Shown: positions 7,791-16,271 of the stretch, piece by piece
How the letters are laid out: every line of letters starts with the position of its first letter
Numbering within the stretch: position 1 is the first letter of the stretch
DNA from: CANCDA01 sp043757205
GTDB lineage: Bacteria; Pseudomonadota; Gammaproteobacteria; Burkholderiales; Burkholderiaceae_C
Assembly (NCBI GenBank): GCA_043757205.1
Contig: JAYVPU010000169.1
Span: forward strand, 1 to 22,820
Length of the DNA stretch: 22,820 bases
Reading direction: 5' to 3'
Made by a program: the position numbers and the translations under genes
Notes under the pieces: model-generated
What the model was told of the DNA's origin: nothing
The model's input: the letters and a program-made list of their open reading frames with translations, nothing else
Databases searched by the model: none

Positions 7791-8432
7791 ATGACCTCTA
7801 TCCAACCCACGCGTTCACTGAGCGCGCGGCGCTGGACCCAAACGGCGGCCCCGAAACTGGCTGCCGTTTTTGTTCTTGCCGCACTCCTCTCTTTTTCCCC
7901 TCTGACCCAGGCCGGTGTCGAAGAGGGCCGCGTCAAAGCACAGGTCTGCATCGCCTGCCATGGGGCAGACGGGAACTCCGCCATCCCCACCATCCCCTCC
8001 ATTGCGGGTCAGCCGAAACAGAACATCGTGACCGCGCTGTTCATGTTCCGCGAAGAGCGCCGCAAGAACGACATGATGTCGCCCTTCGCAGCCAAGCTGA
8101 GCAACGCGGATCTGAATGATTTGGCGGCCTACTTCAACGCGCAAAAAATGACGTCACCCACGGCTCAAGCCTCAGCTGAGGTGGTGGCCAAAGGCCGCGA
8201 AGTGACGGTGCGCAACAACTGCGTGGCCTGCCACACCCCCACCATGGCCGGGCAGCAGCACATCCCGCGTTTGGCGGGGCAGCACAAACCCTATTTGCTA
8301 GACCAGCTCAAGGCCTTCAAGGCGGGCACACGGGGCGATATGGATGGCACCATGACCTCGGCGGCACAAGGCCTGGCTGTGGATGAACTGGAGATGCTGG
8401 CGGAGTATTTGTCCACCTTGCAGTTACCGTAA
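7791..8432 (+). CDS. Diheme cytochrome c (c4-like)
   Basis: A 213-residue exported cytochrome with two heme-binding motifs, CIACH (53-57) and CVACH (144-148), in two similar class I domains. Candidate Met axial ligands are Met95/96 (NDMMSPFA) and Met188 (GTMTSAA). Residues 1-41 hold a long n-region and a hydrophobic segment ending TQAG, a signal peptide or uncleaved anchor. It starts 4 bases after the dehydrogenase stop codon, so both come from one transcript, and it most likely carries electrons from that enzyme to the respiratory chain. The length and two-domain layout fit cytochrome c4 relatives. Confidence 0.92.
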   Translation: MTSIQPTRSLSARRWTQTAAPKLAAVFVLAALLSFSPLTQAGVEEGRVKAQVCIACHGADGNSAIPTIPSIAGQPKQNIVTALFMFREERRKNDMMSPFAAKLSNADLNDLAAYFNAQKMTSPTAQASAEVVAKGREVTVRNNCVACHTPTMAGQQHIPRLAGQHKPYLLDQLKAFKAGTRGDMDGTMTSAAQGLAVDELEMLAEYLSTLQLP

Positions 8433-8452
8433 ACCGAGAGCGTTGAGTGGGG

Positions 8453-10600
8453 ATGACCATGCAAAACAAAGAACTGAAAAACACGTTTGAACTTTCTCCA
8501 AAACTTCGGCCTGTGGTTCAGGCCTTGGCGCTTGCCGGTGTCATCGCCCCTGTGACCCTGCATGCGCAAACGCTGGAGGGCATGGTGATCTCGGCCACGC
8601 GCGCCGCGCAACGCAGCTTTGACACGCCCGCCGCTCTTGAGTCGGTGGACCGGGACACGATTCAAAACGCCGGGCCGCAGGTCAACCTGTCAGAGACCCT
8701 CAACCGTGTGCCGGGCCTGACCATTTTGAACCGGCAGAACTACGCGCAGGATTTACAAGTGTCGATTCGCGGTTTTGGCGCACGTTCGGCCTTTGGCATC
8801 CGGGGCGTTCGGATCTTGATCGACGGTATCCCGGCCACCACGCCGGACGGCCAGGGCCAGGGCTCGTCCATCAGCCTGCCCTCCACAGAGCGTATTGAGG
8901 TTTTGCGCGGCCCACTGGCGCTGCTGTACGGCAATTCATCCGGTGGCGTGATTCAAGCCTTCACACGGGAGGCCCCTGAGCAACCCGAGTTTGACGCGCA
9001 GTACTACGCAGGCTCATTCGGTATGCACCGCAACGACTTGCAGTTTGCGGGGCGTATCGGTGAGGGCTTGGGCGCAGTAGGCCTGGTGGCCGACTACAGC
9101 ACCTTTGACACCAATGGCTACCGCGACAACAGCAAGACCGAGCGCAAGCAGTTCAACGGCAAGATCAGTTTTGGCCCGGACGAAAAGACGCGGGTCAACC
9201 TGGTGTTCAACCAGTTCGACATGCCCTTGGCGCAAGATCCACTGGGCCTGACCGCCGCGCAACTGGCGGCCAATCCTAGGCAGGCAGGTACAAATTCTGC
9301 TGGCACCATTTCTGCCTCCGATTTGCGGGTGAGAAAGACGGTGCTTCAGAACCAACTGGGTTCTTCGCTGACCCACGTCATTGATCCGGACCGGTCTGTC
9401 ACGGCACGGGCTTATTACGGCACACGGGACAACCTACAGTTCCAGGCCGCCAATACTTGGGTCGGGCTCAACCGCGACTACTACGGTCTGGGCTTGCAAT
9501 ACAACGCGCAAGTCAAGATGAGCGAAACACCAGTGCGCTGGGTGGCGGGTTACGAGTTTGACCGCTCACGCGAAAAGCGCCAGGGCGGTGCCGCTGCGCT
9601 GGGGGAGAAAACAAACACCACGCGCGACGAAATCAACCAGGCTGAAAACAGCGACCTTTTTGTGCAAGCCACAGCCTTGGTGTCAGAAAAAATCTCGCTG
9701 ATCGGTGGTTTGCGCTACAGCACCGTGCGTCTGATCAGCGATGACAACTTTCTTAGCGACGGTAATGGTTCCGGCAACACCTCATTCAGTGCCGCCAGCC
9801 CGGTGCTGGGCATGACCTATCACGCCAGCGATTCGGTCAATCTGTACGCCAACTACGGCAAGGGGTTTGAGACGCCGACCTTGGCCGAAGCCGCATACAC
9901 ATCGACCACCATTGCGACAGCCAAGTTCAACACCACCTTGAATGCCGCCAATAGTCAGCATTTTGAAGTGGGAGCCAAGTGGCAGGTTTCTCCTGTCAAT
10001 CGATTGGATGCGACCTTGTACCAAATCAATACCACTGATGAGGTGGTGATTTTGTCCAGCGCTGGGGGCGTAAGCACCTTCAAAAACGCGCCCGGTACGA
10101 CGCGGACTGGTGCCGAGCTGTCCAGCCTCAACAAAATCAGCCCCCATTGGGACGTCAACGCCTCGCTGTCCTGGATTGATGCGATTTACTCACAGGCTTT
10201 TACAAGCGGGACCAACTCGATTGCCAATGGCAACAAAATACCGGGCATTCCACAGCACACCTTGTTCAGTGAGCTGGTCTGGTCCAGTCAAGCCGTGACT
10301 CTTGCAAAGCGCAAATCAGCCTTGGGAACGCGCGCCGGTATTGAGTTACTCAGTGCGGGCCGCATCTACGCCAACGACACCAACACGGCATCCGCTGACG
10401 GCTACACCACGCTCAACCTCAAAGCCAGCCACGGTTGGACGCTGGGCAAGGGTTGCTTGACGGCCTATGGCCGCATCGACAACGTGACCGATCAGCGTTA
10501 TGTCGGCTCGGTCATCGTCAACCAAGCGTCGTCACAGTTTTACGAGCCCGCGCCCGGCATCAACTGGACGCTGGGTTTGCGGCTGATGGTGCCGCTGTAA
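8453..10600 (+). CDS. pqqU: TonB-dependent receptor, PqqU (YncD)-like
   Basis: A 715-residue outer-membrane receptor: signal peptide to about residue 38 (TLHAQ), TonB-box-like LEGMVISATR (41-50), plug domain (about 55-170) and a 22-strand-type barrel to the end. It matches my memory of E. coli YncD at several stretches: VNLSETLNRVPGL (78-90), NRQNYAQDLQVSIRGFG (93-109), DGIPAT.PDGQGQ (124-136), LLYGNSSGGVI (158-168) and, near the C-terminus, RYVGSVIVN and FYEPAPGINW. YncD was renamed PqqU after it was shown to take up pyrroloquinoline quinone. The gene begins about 20 bases after the diheme cytochrome and follows a PQQ-type dehydrogenase, which supports that cargo. GTG 8447, ATG 8453 and ATG 8459 are all possible starts. 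The last residue is Leu, not the usual aromatic. A different cargo, such as a siderophore, remains possible. Confidence 0.8.
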   Translation: MTMQNKELKNTFELSPKLRPVVQALALAGVIAPVTLHAQTLEGMVISATRAAQRSFDTPAALESVDRDTIQNAGPQVNLSETLNRVPGLTILNRQNYAQDLQVSIRGFGARSAFGIRGVRILIDGIPATTPDGQGQGSSISLPSTERIEVLRGPLALLYGNSSGGVIQAFTREAPEQPEFDAQYYAGSFGMHRNDLQFAGRIGEGLGAVGLVADYSTFDTNGYRDNSKTERKQFNGKISFGPDEKTRVNLVFNQFDMPLAQDPLGLTAAQLAANPRQAGTNSAGTISASDLRVRKTVLQNQLGSSLTHVIDPDRSVTARAYYGTRDNLQFQAANTWVGLNRDYYGLGLQYNAQVKMSETPVRWVAGYEFDRSREKRQGGAAALGEKTNTTRDEINQAENSDLFVQATALVSEKISLIGGLRYSTVRLISDDNFLSDGNGSGNTSFSAASPVLGMTYHASDSVNLYANYGKGFETPTLAEAAYTSTTIATAKFNTTLNAANSQHFEVGAKWQVSPVNRLDATLYQINTTDEVVILSSAGGVSTFKNAPGTTRTGAELSSLNKISPHWDVNASLSWIDAIYSQAFTSGTNSIANGNKIPGIPQHTLFSELVWSSQAVTLAKRKSALGTRAGIELLSAGRIYANDTNTASADGYTTLNLKASHGWTLGKGCLTAYGRIDNVTDQRYVGSVIVNQASSQFYEPAPGINWTLGLRLMVPL

Positions 10601-10616
10601 GCTCGCTGTGATGTCG

Positions 10617-11339
10617 CTATGTCGCTTCAGTGCTGAAGCTGCGCGTGCGCAAACCCGCCAGGTCCAGCACCCGCACGCCGCCGTACTCCACCCGGATCAC
10701 ACCCTGCGCCTCCAGTGTGGTCAGCGCTTCATTCACGCGCTGGCGCGACAGGCCCACCAGATAGGCCAGTTCTTGCTGGGTGATGCGCAGCACCTCGCCC
10801 ACCCCCGAATACAGGGCTGGGTTGAATAGCGCGGCCAGATTGCGCGCCACGCGCAGGTCGGGGTTGTTCATGCGGTCAATCTCGCGCGCGGCGATGAATT
10901 GCCCCAGCCGCTCATTGATCTGGTTCATCACAAATCGGTTGAAGCCCAGTGAATGGTCTAACAGCCGATGAAAAGTCTCGACCGGCAAACCCGCCACCTC
11001 GCTTTTGCGCAAAGCCTGGATGTTGTAGCGGTAGCTTTCGCGCTTGAGCACCGTGCCCTCACCAAACCAGCCGCCGGGTGGCACGCCAGTGAAGGTCATG
11101 GGGTGGCCGTCGGCGCTGTCGGTGCTCATCTTGAGCAGACCTTCTACCACGCCAAACCAGTAGGTGACGGGGCGACCGACGCGGCAAATCAAATCCCCCG
11201 GCAGGGCCTGGCTGATAGTGAGGTCGGCCACGGCAATCGTGCGTTCGTTAGCTGATAGCAGTTGTAACCAAGGGATGTTGTCTAGCTCGGCGGGGGTGGG
11301 TGCGCGGCGACGCTGAAACACGGTGGAAGCGGTAGTCAT
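10617..11339 (-). CDS. Crp/Fnr-family transcription regulator
   Basis: A 240-residue regulator with an N-terminal cyclic-nucleotide-type effector domain (about 25-135; PGDLICRVGRP, GGWFGEGTVL), a dimerisation helix (about 135-165) and a C-terminal winged helix-turn-helix (RITQQELAYLVGLSRQRVNE, about 185-204). The recognition helix carries Arg199-Gln200 where CRP has Arg-Glu. The usual cAMP-binding phosphate cassette is not evident, and there is no N-terminal Cys cluster for an Fnr-type iron-sulfur centre, so the signal is unknown. It is divergent from the acyl-CoA synthetase/liv operon, with the dyad-rich region between them, which suggests it controls that operon and itself. Its stop is 16 bases from that of the convergent receptor gene. 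Confidence 0.9.
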   Translation of the reverse strand: MTTASTVFQRRRAPTPAELDNIPWLQLLSANERTIAVADLTISQALPGDLICRVGRPVTYWFGVVEGLLKMSTDSADGHPMTFTGVPPGGWFGEGTVLKRESYRYNIQALRKSEVAGLPVETFHRLLDHSLGFNRFVMNQINERLGQFIAAREIDRMNNPDLRVARNLAALFNPALYSGVGEVLRITQQELAYLVGLSRQRVNEALTTLEAQGVIRVEYGGVRVLDLAGLRTRSFSTEAT

Positions 11340-11368
11340 GGCAATGCAATGGCGTGACGAAAGGGTGA

Positions 11369-11406
11369 AATCAAGGGTAAGCCCTCTCTAGGGATTGCCC
11401 TTGATT
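11369..11406. promoter_or_regulatory. 38-bp imperfect palindrome in divergent promoter region
   Basis: AATCAAGGG (11369-11377) is exactly complementary to CCCTTGATT (11398-11406). Inside, TAA/TTG and CCCT/AGGG continue the pairing, giving 15 Watson-Crick pairs and one wobble out of 17 around the loop CTCT. It lies 30 bases upstream of the regulator start. It may be an operator or a hairpin in the regulator's own leader. Confidence 0.65.
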
Positions 11407-11422
11407 GTCGCCGGAACGACAA
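11405..11422. promoter_or_regulatory. CRP/CooA-type operator dyad
   Basis: TTGTCG (11405-11410), six bases, CGACAA (11417-11422). The N6 spacing is that of Crp-family sites (CRP: TGTGA-N6-TCACA), and the half-site equals the CooA half-site TGTCG. The centre is at 11413.5. If the dyad lies at -41.5, transcription starts at 11455 and the -10 position falls on CAAGAT (11443-11448), a fair match. This would be class II activation of the operon by the divergent regulator. The assignment is inference. Confidence 0.6.
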
Positions 11423-11423
11423 C

Positions 11424-11433
11424 TTGACGTCAA
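11424..11433. promoter_or_regulatory. Perfect 10-bp palindrome TTGACGTCAA
   Basis: TTGACGTCAA is self-complementary and sits just downstream of the N6 dyad. It contains a TTGACG -35-like hexamer on each strand. No good -10 element stands at 17-bp spacing on either strand (ATGCGC on plus, CGACAA on minus), so a further protein contact site is at least as likely as a plain -35 box. Confidence 0.4.
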
Positions 11434-11486
11434 ATACAGGCGCAAGATGCGCTCGGTTCATCGCCTTACCTCACCAGGATTTCGGA

Positions 11487-13433
11487 ATGCAGACGACTTT
11501 TCCTCGACTTCTCATGCAGCACGCTGCCAAGCGACCGGCTGAGCCCGCCATGCGCGAAAAGGAATACGGCATCTGGCAGGCTTTAAGTTGGTTGCAGTTG
11601 AGCGAGATGGTCAAGGCTATTGCCTGTGGTCTGCACCAGGCCGGACTGCAGCGCGGTGAGCACATGGTGGTCATCGGGGCTAATCGTCCGCGCTTGTACG
11701 CCACCATGCTGGCCGCACAGTCGCTCGGTGCCATTCCCATTCCGCTGTACCAAGATTCCGTGGCTGCCGAGTGCGTGTTCCCAATGCAAAACGCTGAGGT
11801 GCGCTTTGCCCTGGTGGAAGACCAGGAGCAGGTGGACAAGATGCTGGAAGTGCGCGAGCAGTGCCCGCAGTTGACGCACATTTTTTACGACGACCCGCGC
11901 GGTCTGCGCAATTATGAGGAAAGCGGCTTGAGCTCACTTGACGAGCTGCTGGTCGCTGGCAAAGCCTTTGCCGCGCAACACCCCGGCTTCTTTGACGAAC
12001 AGGTTCAGCTCGGTCAACCGGCGGACGTTGCGGCCCTGTTTTTCACCTCCGGCACCACCGGCCAACCCAAGGGTGTGGTGCACACCCACCACACTTTGAC
12101 CGACCGCGCCGAAGCGGGTGCGGAGTTTGACCACCTCACCGAGCACGAAGAAGTGCTGGCCTACCTGCCTCCAGCCTGGATCGGGCAGAACTGCTTTAGC
12201 TACGCGCAGTGGCTGGTGTGCGGCTACGTGGTGAACTGCCCCGAGTCGGCCAGCACCGTGACGATTGACCTCAAGGAAATTGGCCCGACCTACTACTTCG
12301 CGCCACCGCGCGTGTTCGAAGGCCTGCTCACCAGCGTGATGATTCGAATGGAAGATGCAGGCGCGCTCAAGCGCAAGCTGTTCCACTACTTCATGGGCAT
12401 TGCCCAGCGTGTGGGGCCGACCCGCATGGAAGGCAAGCCGATTGGCGCGCTCAACACTCTGCTGTACGGCTTGGGCAACCTGTGCATTTATGGCCCTCTG
12501 CGCAATAGCCTGGGCTTTAGCCGCGTGCGCGTGGCCTATACCGCGGGTGAGGCGATTGGACCGGATTTGTTCAGCTTCTACCGATCCATCGGCATCAATC
12601 TCAAGCAGCTCTACGGTTCGACCGAAACCGCCGTGTTTGTGTGTCTGCAGCCGGACAACGAAGCCCGTGCCGACACCGTGGGCGTGCCCTGCAAGGGCGT
12701 GCAAATCAAAGTGGCAGAGAACGGCGAAGTCCTGGTCAAATCCGAAGGCTTGCTCAAGGAGTACTACAAAAATCCCGCCGCCACGGCCGAGGTGCTCACG
12801 CCCGATGGCTGGTATCACACCAGCGATGCCGGTTTCATTGACGCGCAAGGCCACTTGAAGATCATCGACCGCGTGAAAGACGTGGGCCGCATCAAGGGTG
12901 GCACATTTGACGGTGCCATGTTCGCGCCCAAGTACGTGGAAAACAAACTCAAGTTTTTCCCGCAAATCAAAGAGGTGGTGGCCTATGGCGACCAGCGCGA
13001 AAAAGTTTGCGTGATGATCAACATCGACTTCGACGCCGTGGGCAACTGGGCCGAACGCCGCAACCTGCCCTACGCGGGTTATACCGACCTTGCGCAAAAG
13101 CCCGAGGTGTACGAGTTCATCCGCGAGTGCGTGGAAAAAGTCAACGCCGATCTGTCCGCTGACGCTCTCCTGGCGGGCAGCCAGGTCAGCCGCTTTCTGG
13201 TGTTGCACAAAGAGCTGGATGCCGATGACGGCGAGCTGACCCGCACCAACAAAGTCCGGCGTGGTTTCATCGCCGACAAATACCAGCCCTTGGTCAATGC
13301 GCTGTACGGGGATAAGTCCGAGCAGTTCATTGAAACCGTGGTGAAGTTCGAGGACGGGCGCAGCGGCAGCGTGAGCGCCACGCTGAAGATCTCTGACGCG
13401 AAGCTCTTCGCCCCTGTGAAAGCCGCAGCATGA
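11487..13433 (+). CDS. Long-chain-type acyl-CoA synthetase (AMP-binding)
   Basis: A 648-residue adenylate-forming enzyme that activates a carboxylic acid to its acyl-AMP and then its CoA thioester. The ATP motif FFTSGTTGQPKGV (185-197), LYGSTET (375-381), GWYHTSDAGF (441-450) and IDRVKDVGRIKGG (460-472) are all intact. The C-terminal LTRTNKVRRGFI carries the likely catalytic Lys. The size and the large central part resemble FadD/FAA-type ligases (COG1022). The start at 11487 (MQTTFPRLL) has AGGA seven bases upstream; the frame extends 21 codons further only with a TTG. It is the first gene of the liv-type operon and overlaps livG by four bases (ATGA). An aromatic or fatty acid substrate is plausible; the sequence does not decide. 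Confidence 0.9.
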   Translation: MQTTFPRLLMQHAAKRPAEPAMREKEYGIWQALSWLQLSEMVKAIACGLHQAGLQRGEHMVVIGANRPRLYATMLAAQSLGAIPIPLYQDSVAAECVFPMQNAEVRFALVEDQEQVDKMLEVREQCPQLTHIFYDDPRGLRNYEESGLSSLDELLVAGKAFAAQHPGFFDEQVQLGQPADVAALFFTSGTTGQPKGVVHTHHTLTDRAEAGAEFDHLTEHEEVLAYLPPAWIGQNCFSYAQWLVCGYVVNCPESASTVTIDLKEIGPTYYFAPPRVFEGLLTSVMIRMEDAGALKRKLFHYFMGIAQRVGPTRMEGKPIGALNTLLYGLGNLCIYGPLRNSLGFSRVRVAYTAGEAIGPDLFSFYRSIGINLKQLYGSTETAVFVCLQPDNEARADTVGVPCKGVQIKVAENGEVLVKSEGLLKEYYKNPAATAEVLTPDGWYHTSDAGFIDAQGHLKIIDRVKDVGRIKGGTFDGAMFAPKYVENKLKFFPQIKEVVAYGDQREKVCVMINIDFDAVGNWAERRNLPYAGYTDLAQKPEVYEFIRECVEKVNADLSADALLAGSQVSRFLVLHKELDADDGELTRTNKVRRGFIADKYQPLVNALYGDKSEQFIETVVKFEDGRSGSVSATLKISDAKLFAPVKAAA

Positions 13434-14215
13434 GCCAGAAAAAGATTGGTGACGTCATTCTCGACGTCAAAAACATCAGCCTGCGTTTCGGTGGCGTGAA
13501 AGCGCTGACCGACATCTCTTTCAACGTGAAGGAGCATGAAATCCGCGCCATCATCGGCCCCAATGGCGCAGGCAAAAGCTCCATGCTCAACTGCATCAAC
13601 GGGGTGTACACACCGCAAGAGGGCAACATCACGTTTCGTGGCAAAACCTTTTCGCACATGGACTCGCGCCAAGTCGCCGAGATGGGCGTTGCGCGCACCT
13701 TTCAGAACCTGGCGTTGTTCAAGGGCATGAGCGTGATCGACAACATCATGTCGGGGCGCAACCTCAAGATCAAAAGCAATATCTTTCTGCAAGCCTTGCG
13801 CATTGGACCGGCCGAGCGTGAGGAGACCTTGCACCGTGAACAGGTCGAGCACATCATCGACTTCCTTGAAATCCAGGCCTACCGCAAAACCCCTGTGGGC
13901 CAACTGCCCTACGGCCTGCAAAAGCGCGTGGATCTGGGCCGCGCGCTGGCCATGGAGCCGCAGGTGCTGCTGCTGGACGAGCCCATGGCCGGCATGAACG
14001 TGGAGGAGAAGCAGGACATGAGCCGCTTCATCCTCGATGTGAACGACGAGTTCGGCACCACAGTCGTCTTGATTGAGCACGACATGAGCGTGGTGATGGA
14101 CATTTCAGACCGTGTGGTGGTGCTTGACTACGGCAAAAAAATCGGCGACGGTACCCCCGAAGAGGTGCGTAACAACCCGGACATGATCAGCGCGTATTTA
14201 GGAACGAGTCACTGA
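13430..14215 (+). CDS. livG: Branched-chain-type ABC transporter ATPase LivG
   Basis: A 261-residue cytoplasmic ATPase. Walker A is GPNGAGKSS (43-51), the ABC signature region reads LPYGLQKRVDLGRAL (about 160-174), a known LivG variant of LSGGQ, Walker B is VLLLDEPMAGM and the H-loop is LIEHDMSVV. The Glu after Walker B Asp is present, so it should hydrolyse ATP. It begins within the stop codon of the synthetase gene (ATGA overlap), so translation is coupled, and ends one base before livH. With livH, livM, livF and the binding protein it makes a complete HAAT-family importer. In this setting the cargo may be a carboxylic acid and not an amino acid. Confidence 0.94.
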   Translation: MSQKKIGDVILDVKNISLRFGGVKALTDISFNVKEHEIRAIIGPNGAGKSSMLNCINGVYTPQEGNITFRGKTFSHMDSRQVAEMGVARTFQNLALFKGMSVIDNIMSGRNLKIKSNIFLQALRIGPAEREETLHREQVEHIIDFLEIQAYRKTPVGQLPYGLQKRVDLGRALAMEPQVLLLDEPMAGMNVEEKQDMSRFILDVNDEFGTTVVLIEHDMSVVMDISDRVVVLDYGKKIGDGTPEEVRNNPDMISAYLGTSH

Positions 14216-14216
14216 T

Positions 14217-15146
14217 ATGGCATTTTTTCTTGAAACCCTTTTTGGCGGCCTGATGGCGGGCATGCTGTATTCGCTGGTGGCGCTCGGCTTTGTGCTGATC
14301 TTCAAAGCCTCCGGTGTCTTCAATTTTGCGCAAGGCGCGATGGTGCTGTTCGCGGCGCTGGCCATGGCCCGCTTTGCCGAATGGTTCCCGCAATGGACCG
14401 GCATCCATAACCCCTTGTTGGCCAACGTGGTGGCATTCATCCTGGCGGGTGGGGTGATGTTCATTGTTGCTTGGGTGATTGAACGGCTGGTGCTGCGCCA
14501 TCTGGTGAATCAGGAGGGGGCCACGTTGTTGATGGCGACGCTGGGCATCGCGTATTTCCTGGAAGGTCTTGGACAGACCATTTTTGGTGACGACATCTAC
14601 AAAATTGACATTGGCATGCCCAAGGACCCGGTGTTCATTTTCGACACCGTGTTTCCGGGTGGCATCCTGGTCAACAAGGAGGATGTGATCGCTGCTGCGA
14701 TTGCAGCAGCGCTGGTGGCCTTGCTGAGTCTGTTCTTCCAGAAGACGGCCACCGGACGGGCTTTGCGCGCGGTGGCCGATGACCACCAGGCGGCGCAGTC
14801 CATCGGCATTCCACTCAACCGCATCTGGGTCGTGGTGTGGTGCGTGGCAGGCGTTGTGGCGCTGGTGGCCGGCATGATTTGGGGCTCCAAATTGGGCGTG
14901 CAGTTCTCGCTGGCAACCGTGGCCTTGCGTGCGCTGCCCGTGGTGATCCTGGGTGGTTTGACCTCGGTGCCCGGTGCCATTATTGGCGGGTTGATCATCG
15001 GCGTCGGTGAGAAACTCTCCGAGGTTTACCTTGGGCCCTATGTGGGCGGCGGTATCGAAATCTGGTTCGCCTATGTCTTGGCGCTCGTCTTTCTGCTGTT
15101 CCGTCCGCAAGGACTGTTCGGTGAAAAAATCATCGACCGCGTTTAA
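14217..15146 (+). CDS. livH: Branched-chain-type ABC permease LivH
   Basis: A 309-residue integral membrane permease with about eight hydrophobic helices. It starts FFLETLFGGLMAGMLYSLVA and contains the family stretch VFNFAQGAMVLFAA (about 37-50) and the cytoplasmic loop TGRALRAVADDHQAAQSIGI (about 178-197), which contacts the ATPases. The C-terminal LFRPQGLFGEKI is typical. One base separates it from livG and 12 bases from livM, so all are one transcript. It pairs with LivM to form the pore. Confidence 0.94.
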   Translation: MAFFLETLFGGLMAGMLYSLVALGFVLIFKASGVFNFAQGAMVLFAALAMARFAEWFPQWTGIHNPLLANVVAFILAGGVMFIVAWVIERLVLRHLVNQEGATLLMATLGIAYFLEGLGQTIFGDDIYKIDIGMPKDPVFIFDTVFPGGILVNKEDVIAAAIAAALVALLSLFFQKTATGRALRAVADDHQAAQSIGIPLNRIWVVVWCVAGVVALVAGMIWGSKLGVQFSLATVALRALPVVILGGLTSVPGAIIGGLIIGVGEKLSEVYLGPYVGGGIEIWFAYVLALVFLLFRPQGLFGEKIIDRV

Positions 15147-15158
15147 GAAAGCAGGAAC

Positions 15159-16235
15159 ATGTTCTACCGCGAAAACGGTCAATTCAAAACCAGCTACCGG
15201 GCTGATCAACAGATTTTCCCGATCACCCAGGACCGCATCGCCGTCGGTCTTCTGCTCGTCGGGGCCTTGGCCCTCGTGCCTGCGCTGGCCAGCGACTACG
15301 TCTTCACCGCCATTCTGATTCCGTTCCTGATTTTTTCACTCGCCGCTATCGGCGTGAACATCCTGGTGGGCTACTGTGGCCAGATTTCGCTGGGCTCAGG
15401 GGCATTTATGGCCGTGGGGGCCTATGGCGCTTTCAACTTCATGGTGCGCGTGCCGGGCATGCCCTTAATTGTTGCGCTGATTCTGGGCGGACTGTGCGCC
15501 ACGCTGTTCGGCATCCTGTTCGGCTTGCCAAGTTTGCGGGTGAAGGGCTTGTACCTGGCCGTGGCGACCTTGGCGGCGCAGTTCTTCAGCGACTGGATGT
15601 TTTTGCGCATCAGCTGGTTGACCAACAACTCGTCTTCGGGTTCGGTCTCGGTGTCCAATCTTCAGGTTTTTGGCCTGCCCCTTGACGGGCCCATGAGCAA
15701 GTACTTTTTCTGCCTGTCGGTGCTGGGCGTCATCGCTCTGTTGGCCAAGAATCTGGTGCGCGGTGCAATCGGGCGCGAGTGGATGGCCATCCGCGACATG
15801 GACGTGGCGGCCGCCGTGATCGGCATCCGCCCGATGTACGCCAAGCTCAGCGCTTTCGCGGTCAGCTCCTTCATCATCGGCGTCGCCGGGGCGCTGTGGG
15901 GCTTTGTCTATCTGGGCACCTGGGAGCCTGCCGCCTTCTCGGTGGACCAGTCGTTTCGTTTGCTCTTCATGGTGATCATCGGGGGCATGGGCTCCATCAT
16001 GGGCGGCTTCTTTGGTGCGGCTTTTATCGTGGTGCTGCCGATATTTTTGAACCTGTTGCTGCCTATAGTGGCTCGGATGTTTGGCGTCGGCATTTCGACT
16101 GCGGGTGTTTCTCACGCCGAGTTGATGGTGTTTGGCGGTCTGATCGTCTGGTTCCTGATCGTGGAGCCCCATGGTCTGGCCAAGCTCTGGTCCACGGCTA
16201 AGCAAAAGCTGCGGTTGTGGCCTTTTCCGCATTAA
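15159..16235 (+). CDS. livM: Branched-chain-type ABC permease LivM
   Basis: A 358-residue permease, partner of LivH. About eight to ten membrane helices follow a short soluble N-terminus. Family marks are NILVGYCGQISLGSGAFMAV (about 68-87), LPSLRVKGLYLAVATLA (about 122-138), GREWMAIRDMDVAAAVIGI (about 205-223) and the C-terminal VEPHGLAKLW. A GCAGGA ribosome site precedes the start. About 100 bases holding a palindromic repeat separate it from the binding-protein gene. Confidence 0.94.
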   Translation: MFYRENGQFKTSYRADQQIFPITQDRIAVGLLLVGALALVPALASDYVFTAILIPFLIFSLAAIGVNILVGYCGQISLGSGAFMAVGAYGAFNFMVRVPGMPLIVALILGGLCATLFGILFGLPSLRVKGLYLAVATLAAQFFSDWMFLRISWLTNNSSSGSVSVSNLQVFGLPLDGPMSKYFFCLSVLGVIALLAKNLVRGAIGREWMAIRDMDVAAAVIGIRPMYAKLSAFAVSSFIIGVAGALWGFVYLGTWEPAAFSVDQSFRLLFMVIIGGMGSIMGGFFGAAFIVVLPIFLNLLLPIVARMFGVGISTAGVSHAELMVFGGLIVWFLIVEPHGLAKLWSTAKQKLRLWPFPH

Positions 16236-16251
16236 ATTTATGGTTTTCGTC

Positions 16252-16271
16252 ATTCCCGCGCAGGCGGGAAT
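16252..16271. repeat. Short palindromic repeat ATTCCCGC-GCAG-GCGGGAAT
   Basis: An 8-bp perfect stem around GCAG in the livM-livK gap. The string CATTCCCGCGCAGGCGGGAAT is, from memory, a very widespread dispersed repeat in proteobacteria. A second, weak hairpin with a T-run (GCAC 16302-16305, GTGC 16310-16313, then ATTTTTT) follows before the ribosome site. Either could partly terminate or protect the messenger and so set the ratio of binding protein to permease. Confidence 0.65.

Noticed and set aside
10617..11339. Calling the regulator CooA because of the TGTCG-N6-CGACA dyad
   Set aside because: No CooA-type heme ligand pattern is seen in the effector domain and no carbon monoxide dehydrogenase genes are nearby; only a shared DNA-binding geometry is claimed.
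11934..13208. 424-residue minus-strand frame opposite the acyl-CoA synthetase
   Set aside because: Shadow frame; the plus-strand gene has all family motifs in this interval.
14187..15209. 340-residue minus-strand frame opposite livH
   Set aside because: Extremely His/Gln/Arg-rich, as expected from the complement of a membrane protein gene.
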